64,000 nucleotides of DNA, from positions 6,855,249 to 6,919,248 of the forward strand of contig NC_053126.1 of the NCBI RefSeq assembly GCF_010015445.1, read 5' to 3'. Positions within the stretch are counted from its first letter, which is position 1. Every line of letters starts with the position of its first letter. The position numbers were made by a program, and so were the translations under genes. This DNA comes from Perca fluviatilis (Eukaryota > Chordata > Actinopteri > Perciformes > Percidae). This document shows positions 54,038 to 64,000 of this stretch, in pieces. The notes below the pieces were generated by a model. It made no database searches. It saw nothing but the letters and a program-made list of their open reading frames with translations, and was not told the origin of the DNA.

Positions 54038-54594
54038 GGCTAGGAATAAATATAAGATATATATATAATAAAATATTCAAGACAGCGGGACTGAGGATAA
54101 TTCAGCAATAATAATCTGTTTTGCTCTCAGCTCTGCTGTCAGCACCCAGATTTTCTTCTTCTGCAGACTCTATGAATGGTTGTTCAGACAATATCAGTTG
54201 AGTGCCAAATCATCGATGGATTCCAAACAATTGAAAAACAGTCCACTGGCATTTATATTTGAGTTGTATCGTATACTAGTTATAAATGCATTAAGTATTT
54301 TGCTCCTCCAGGTCATTTGGTAAGGTAATTATTAAACAATTATACTAATCCGGTATTGATTGGTCTTCCCTGAGCTGAATTCTATCTCCTCTGCAATTTT
54401 GCATTTTACCTTTCATCAAAGTCAATGTTTATAGTTTTATTTTTTGATTGTCTATTTAGTAAAAAAAAAAAATTGTAGACAGCACAAATTAAATAAAGAT
54501 GCAAAAATAAAAACAGCTTGAGTTGTGCGCATGCGTGACCCCGTTTCTTCTTCGCCTTGCACGCTGGGAACCACCAGAATCACTTTTCTCCGTC
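54038..54594. promoter_or_regulatory. Bidirectional DCTN5/NDUFAB1 promoter region
   Basis: 557 bp separate the two divergent ATG codons. The NDUFAB1-proximal part (54520-54594) is GC-richer; the middle is AT-rich with an A-run at 54462-54473. No TATA box is placed convincingly for either gene. Shared regulation is an inference from the short head-to-head spacing. Confidence 0.6.
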
Positions 54595-57925
<3,331 letters not shown>

Positions 57926-58306
57926 CGGGTTCTCTGCTATAGTTCACTACAGAGGCAAGTCTCTCTGTCACTCCTCCATCTCAGTTACACACGTGCATTC
58001 TGTTGTTGGCTCATTGGTTCCTGTGTAGTCACTACTCACCAGTATTGTGTATTTCTTCCAGAGAGGTTGACCTCCCAGCTTGACCCCCGCAGGAAGTACA
58101 TTTCCCACTTCCTCCCCGTCTGCTCTTCTGTGCATTAGGGCATCGTCGACGTCAGCTGCCGTGTCTCTGACTGTATTTAAATGAACATGTTCTTTCAGAG
58201 CTTAGAGAAAAACAAAATTCAAAAGTTATATCACAGTTGTTTCTTTTTTTTTGTTCCTTGCAGTTCTACAATGTGGTTTCGATGTATAATTTCTCATGAA
58301 TAGATC

Positions 58307-58312
58307 AATAAA
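58307..58312 (+). terminator. NDUFAB1 poly(A) signal
   Basis: AATAAA lies 382 bp after the stop codon, followed within 40 bp by a GT-rich stretch (gttgtgtgtctctgctgtg), a typical cleavage context. Confidence 0.75.
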
Positions 58313-58349
58313 TACACATGCTGTATAGTTGTGTGTCTCTGCTGTGATA

Positions 58350-58866
58350 TTCATTCCCATATGACAAGAGGAGCATTAACATGTCGAGTTAAAATGAATA
58401 TCAAAATCTGAAAATAAAGGTGTGGCTTTGATACTAGCCATGTAGTAGAGTCTCAAAGTCACACTATTTTCAACCCACAAAACAGAATTCAGTCCTTCCA
58501 AGATTGGTCATGTTACAGAGGGTCCAAGCAGCAGGTAGAAGACCTGAGCTGTCCAACAATCTCATTTAATTTTTTGAGGTCAATGGAGAGAAAATGAGTC
58601 ATGGTAGCAATCATATTCCTGGAGAACTGGTGGGTAGGATGAATTATAGACCTTGATGCACTAATATTCTGTCTGATAACTATAATTTTGTTGTTAAAAT
58701 GTAGCAAATTCTTCACATTTTTCAGTAGACAGCATCTCTGGAGTTGTAGATGGATTAATAATTCGATCAAAAGTGGAAAAAAGCACTTCACTGTTATTTT
58801 CAGTAATGATTTTAGAGAAGAGACTGTCTGGCCTGTTTCATCTCTTTATTACAGTGATTAAGTTGA

Positions 58867-58904
<38 letters not shown>

Positions 58905-59032
58905 TACTGAACATGGAGTTTGGTTTTTCTCCATTTGCGTTCTGCCTAGCGACACTCTTACTCTTCATTGAATTTATATTCAAATTAATTTTTAAACTGA
59001 CTTTTGTCCATAAACTGTACAAATAAACTTAG
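58350..59032. other. Gene-free spacer after NDUFAB1
   Basis: AT-rich with a (TA)n run at about 58870-58901. No exon or element boundary is recognised. Confidence 0.5.
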
Positions 59033-60048
59033 TGTTTAAACAGGATACTGTGACCAATGAGGGGAAAAGTAACTGTACATTTCCTCAAGTACTATACTTT
59101 GGTAGTGTTTTGAGGTACTTTATGGTTTCTACTTCATTTCAGAGGGAAATATTGTACACCACTATTTATCTGACAGCTGTAGTTACTAGTCACTTTCCAG
59201 ATAACCATAAGTACAGTATATAATAACCTTATAAAATATGAATAAAAAAATCTTTTTGGCTTGTGACCTCTTTACACTGATAAGTTTATATACACTGACC
59301 TAAAGGATTATTAGGAACACCTGTTAAACGTCTCGTTAATGCAATTATGTAATCACATGACAGCTGCTTCAATGCATTTAGGGGTGTGGTCCAGGTCTAG
59401 ACAATCTCCTGAACTCCAAACTGAATGACAGAATGGGAAAGAAAGGTGATTTGTGAAGCCACAACACGAACAACCTTGAGGCGGATGGGCTACACCAGCA
59501 GAAGACCCCACCGGGTACCACTCATCTCCACTAAAAATAGGAAAATGAGGCCACAATTTGCACAAGCTCACCAAAATTGGGCAGTTGAAGACTGGAAAAA
59601 TGTTGCCTGGTCTGATGAATCTCGATTTCTGTTGAGACATTCAGATGGTAGAGTCAGAATTTGGCGTGAACAGAATGAGAACATGGATCCATCATGCCTT
59701 GTTACAACTGGGCAGGCTGGTGGTGGTGGGGGTGTAATGGTGTGGGGGATGCCTTCCTCTCAATATGGGCCAACATTTCTAAAGAATGCTTCCATCACCT
59801 TGTTGAATCAATGCCATGAAGAATTAAGGCCGTTCTGAAGGCAAAAAGGGGTCAAACCCAGTATTAGTATGGTGTTCCTAATAATCCTTTAGGTGAGTGT
59901 ATGTCACTGGGCCAATTTTCTGCAGAACCAGTACTTTTATTTTGATACTTTAATTTGCTGACATTACTTCTGCACTTCTACTTCAGCCGAAGTGTGAATG
60001 CAGGACTTTTACTCAAGTATAATATATCTAATATTTCTTTACCACTGG
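59033..60048 (+). repeat. Teleost 'AAGTACTT' repeat, split by a Tc1-like MITE
   Basis: The left part (59033-59230: 'aaaagtaactgtacatttcc', 'tcaagtactatactttggta', 'catttcagagggaaatattg', 'tctgacagctgtagttacta') and right part (59927-60048: 'ccagtacttttattttgata', 'gtgaatgcaggacttttact') belong to the same dispersed repeat as 1935-2366. The Tc1-like MITE at 59291-59901 sits between the halves. Confidence 0.7.
59291..59901 (+). mobile_element. Deleted Tc1-like transposon
   Basis: Terminal inverted repeats TACACTGACCTAAAGGATTA (left) and TAATCCTTTAGGTGAGTGTA (right, ending 59901) match at all but one position and extend to GGAACACC/GGTGTTCC. The 611-bp interior keeps only part of a transposase on the plus strand (about 59425-59838), with [20 protein letters not shown] and a GGGGVMVWG block. 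N- and C-terminal parts and the later catalytic acidic residues are deleted. Confidence 0.9.
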
Positions 60049-60049
60049 T

Positions 60050-60251
60050 TTAACCTTTGGGTTGACTCCGGGTCAAATTGACCAGTTTTCAATTTTTGTT
60101 TTATATCAGAAAATATGGGACTTAGAAATAAGCGCTGAGAATGTGTAGAAGAGAAATTTAACAATTTAAAATGTTGGAAAAAGCAAAAACAAACTGAAAT
60201 TAGGCCCAAAAAGAAATTTCAAGTTTGACGGGAAGACAACACAAGGGTTAA
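60050..60251. mobile_element. Short MITE of the TTAACCC/GGGTTAA family
   Basis: TTAACCTTTGGGTTGACTCC followed by GGGTCAAATTGACC at the left and 'gggaagacaacacaagggtt' 'aa' at the right. The right end is almost identical to 57108-57132. It is 202 bp and AT-rich. Confidence 0.75.
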
Positions 60252-61987
60252 ATTACATTTTAGATTTAAATGATTACAAATATTACTTGGTTTTACCAAG
60301 AAGCAGATGAGGAGGAATAAAGAGCCAAGAGGAAACCGCTGAGTCATTGTTAGTCTTTTATTGTGGGTTGTACCCAAGTTTTACAGCTTTGTATGACGGC
60401 TGCAGGAGCCAGAGGGTTACAAACAGTAATCAGTATACGAGTACAGCCAACAGAAGACCTACTACTTACTACTCTACACCTTAGTACAGATTCTCTTAAG
60501 AGCACTAAAATTCAGAAAAATAGGAGAGAAAAAAAAATTAAAAATACAGAACAAACCAAGCAACAAAGGAAGGAGAATAAAAAGATTAAATGAAACCAAA
60601 CAGACAGCATCAGAGGAGACATTCATTATTAGAGCACACTGGAGTTGGTTTTCTATACCTTGTAATATCAGGCGACTTCGTTTTTGTCAATTTTTATACC
60701 CATACAAATAAAGATTGTCCTTCAAAAAGTGCAGTTTCCCCCCAAAGTTTAAGATAAAATCCTTTGATGACCCGAGGAAGACATTTGAAAATAAAAAGGT
60801 ACTTCCCGTTTTGTTTGTAAGAGAGGAAGACTTCCTCTGGTTGATTATAGACACTGTTGTTTATATTTTCATATATATATATATATATATATATTATTAT
60901 ATATAGTTTCAACAGTCTCCCAAAGCAATGTGCATAATAGGTTTACAGGTGATCCAACTACACACTGTGGATTGATAGAATCTCTATTAAAAAAAACATT
61001 GTAGTTGTGTAAAATTTGCAGTTTCACCGGCCTCACTCCCCTCGGCTTATCGAGGAGACAAGCTGTGAAAATAAAGAAATGGACTTTGCAAATCTTAACA
61101 TGTCCTCCTCTCCTGCTACAACTGGCCCGACGGTTGCTAGGTAATGAAGTTTTTTTTTAATTATTATTATTAGTAGTAGTACTACGATTCAACGATGGCA
61201 CATCATGTTTGAGGAATATTACTGGGAATTCCATCTCAACTGTTTCTTAAAAAAAGGTTTGGGAATTTTTTTATTTTTATTTTTTATGAAAGAAAGCAAA
61301 AAAACCCAAGGTGGACATGGAAGCCTGGGTTCAACACTCCACTGCATAGTCTCTCTGAGCGACTCCCATTTCCACCCTCAGTGCTGTACCCCCCACCCCG
61401 CCCCACCCACCCACCCACCCACCCACATCTTTGTGCTGGTTAGACTAAAGCTTTTCAGGGTTTTGTGGATTCATACTGAACGTAAAATGACAAAAAAAAT
61501 AAAAAATAAAATAAAGACAGCAGATTCTCACAGTTTTTCTTTTTCTATTTTTGTGTCAAAAAGAAAAAATAGCCTTAGCGCTTTTGATCGACAGTAGGAG
61601 CAGTTGGGTGTGCATTATGATATAATATAGCATTTGCTCACAGGATAGTTAAGTCAAGAGAAAAACAGAGTCACATTATTTTTATTAAACATTAAAAAGT
61701 AGTAGAGTTTCACCAGCCAGCTTCCCTCCTTTCCCACCCTCCTTTATTCCCCCCCCCCCTCCTCTGGCCCTGTCGGGAAGCTGCTTGGCAGCCTTGGGGA
61801 TTGTACATTGCTCATGGTGGTTTTCACTTACTGAAAAAAAGGTTTCCTCACATCATCCTTTTGCAAATGACAATTTTTTTTTCTTCAAGCATTTAACATT
61901 GTCCAGCTTTTTCAATATACACACTTACACATCAACCAAAAAAATAAAAATGTATCAAGCCTTTCCTTCCCTCTCACCCTTGATTTG

Positions 61988-62123
<136 letters not shown>

Positions 62124-63240
62124 CTGGGAAGCTAAACAGTAACATCAATGAGAGGCGATTTACAGATGTTGCTTGTCCCTTCTCTAACAGCATAGCAATG
62201 CTGCCTCCTGAGCTGCTGATCAGACGTCAGTTTGTGTCCCACTAATTGGTTAACGTAAGGATACTGAGGAAGGACAAAACTGCGCACAGGTGAGCACTAG
62301 GAGAGAAGCACTGTCAAAATCAGAATGAACAAAGTTTAAAATAATTTCATCAAGAGCAGAAAGGGAATACAGACCATTTAGAGTTCACTTGCCCTAGACC
62401 TCCTGTCAGTTTTGCGTTTCCTCTCCTGTAGTTAAGCTTAGGAGTTGGAGATGGAGAGCTGATCCTGGATAGGCCATCAAAGAGGCTAAGTGTAACCCTG
62501 TGTCCCTGAAAAGCCAGGAAGAACCAGCCGATCACAAGCCACATCCCCTTGCCTGAGTCACTACGGGCCAGCAAGAAGCCTCACCCCGTTTCAGTCAAGC
62601 TCAAGACACGCGCATCTCCATGTCAACAGCCACCAATGATCACCATGACAACCAGGCGTGGTCAGAACAGTAGTCGAATACTGATTCAAAATACATAAAC
62701 AGTGAGCAATGGCTGCTTTACTCGATTTTTTCCCCGTGCGGCGGTTCCAGGTTTGACCCTGATCCTGATCAGGTGCTAGAGAAGGCAGCTCGAGGCTCCA
62801 GCCGTCACTTCTACCTTTGAAACCGTTTTCAGCTACATTCTGGCTCCGCTCAGGCGGCGTGGCGGTGTCGCCGCTCTGACCCAACGGCCCAGTGAACAGG
62901 GAGAGGTAAACCTGGAGAGGACGACAACCCCCCTCCCTCTTCTCTCGCTACCTCACTGGGGCCAACGAAAGCACCATCTTCTCTAGTCATAACACACACA
63001 CACACACACACACACACAGAGAGATAACACACAGACAACTCAGACACACCTGAAAATTCAACCTACACCACCACGCTGTCTGACCATCCATCTCGGCTTT
63101 GCTCTCCAGTCGCTCAGCCTTTCCTCTAATCCACCAAAGTGCAAAATCCAAGGCTCCTCAGTTCAATTTGTCCAATTAAGTCAACTCAAAAACAAATGAC
63201 AAACATGGTTTAGATGTTCCACTTGACATTTGTTACACAA

Positions 63241-63348
<108 letters not shown>

Positions 63349-64000
63349 CTATAGACACACACAGTTTAAGCAAAGAGATCTGGAATTAAGTAAACTAGTC
63401 TTTTGTATGATTGAATTATTTGGTAGAGAGCAGTTCAATACTGGCACACACCACTGTCAAGTCTGGCTAATACTCAAGGTTCTGTCTCACTACGCATGCT
63501 TTAAAGTTGTTAAATATTCACGACTAAACTTAAAAAACACAACTTAAGCCAATGTTTCTAGTACTTCTGAAATAAAAACCTATATCGGAAGGGGGAAAAC
63601 ACGCACACACAACAGGCTTAACACAGATTAATTACACAATGAAGAAAAGAAATTAAGGTCCATGGCTTCGCTAATGCTGACTTCTCTTTAACGCACTCTC
63701 TGAAGCTTTAGTTTTTCCCCCCCGATAATTGTGCATCATAGTAACTTAACAATCAATGGTTGATAGGTAAATGTATTATTCACACGTGTATTTTGTCAAC
63801 AAACATCCCTGGTGGATTTACATTCACGCTGTTCTCACACACAACCACAACTCCTTCCCCACCTCCCACACTTTCCCCTACAATGGCAGAAGTCACATCT
63901 GCCGGTACAGAGCCTCCTAACACACACACACACACACAACGATTCATCAGGTCTTGAACTTCAGACGAGTACCCCTCACTCCCCCACCCAAAGAAGAAAA

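Noticed and set aside
59425..59838. Independent gene with SDESRF motif
   Set aside because: It is the internal remnant of a Tc1-like transposase between matching terminal repeats.
63900..64000. Possible C-terminal coding end on the minus strand (…GTRLKFKT then TGA at about 63954)
   Set aside because: Only a short open stretch at the window edge, no recognised family, and the surrounding sequence looks like UTR; not listed as a CDS.

Overview
This is a vertebrate, almost certainly teleost fish (probably percomorph), nuclear DNA window. The evidence is intron-rich genes with GT-AG junctions, proteins close to their human counterparts, very long CA/GT and TA microsatellites, and teleost-style repeats: Tc1-like transposons, hAT-type elements with 8-bp target-site duplications (TSDs), and fold-back MITEs. 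No operons, bacterial genes or CRISPR are present.

Layout. 1-877: last coding exon and poly(A) signal of a plus-strand LITAF-domain gene whose 5' part lies outside. 0.9-5.8 kb: repeat-rich spacer with a dead Tc1 element. 5.8-35 kb: the complete USP7 (HAUSP) deubiquitinase gene on the minus strand. I resolved 31 coding exons that join in frame into 1104 codons plus stop, with Cys225, His466 and Asp483 as the catalytic triad. 35-38.2 kb: divergent spacer. 38.2-45.8 kb: HAPSTR1 (C16orf72), plus strand, five coding exons, 290 aa, long 3' UTR. 45.8-50.7 kb: MITE-rich spacer. 50.7-54.0 kb: DCTN5, minus strand, six exons, 182 aa. 54.6-58.3 kb: NDUFAB1, plus strand, four exons, 156 aa, head-to-head with DCTN5 across 557 bp. 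58.3-64 kb: repeats, then what looks like the 3' UTR of a minus-strand gene lying beyond the window.

How the genes relate. USP7 (deubiquitination) and HAPSTR1 (a stress-response partner of the ubiquitin ligase HUWE1) are divergently transcribed ubiquitin-pathway genes. DCTN5 (dynactin pointed-end complex) and NDUFAB1 (mitochondrial acyl carrier protein) share a short intergenic promoter region. In human these pairs lie in two separate regions of 16p, and PALB2 sits between NDUFAB1 and DCTN5; here the pairs are adjacent and PALB2 is absent from that gap.

No new multi-gene system is evident. The observations most worth following are two in-frame splice donors 21 nt apart in USP7, four codons from the catalytic Asp; repeats and a MITE pressed against USP7 splice sites; a repeated motif ending HAPSTR1 exons 1 and 2 in the same phase; nested hAT and fold-back transposons with exact TSDs; and a palindrome-of-palindromes in a DCTN5 intron. 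Exon boundaries were placed by eye from homology, reading frame and GT/AG sites; UTR limits and transcription starts are estimates.
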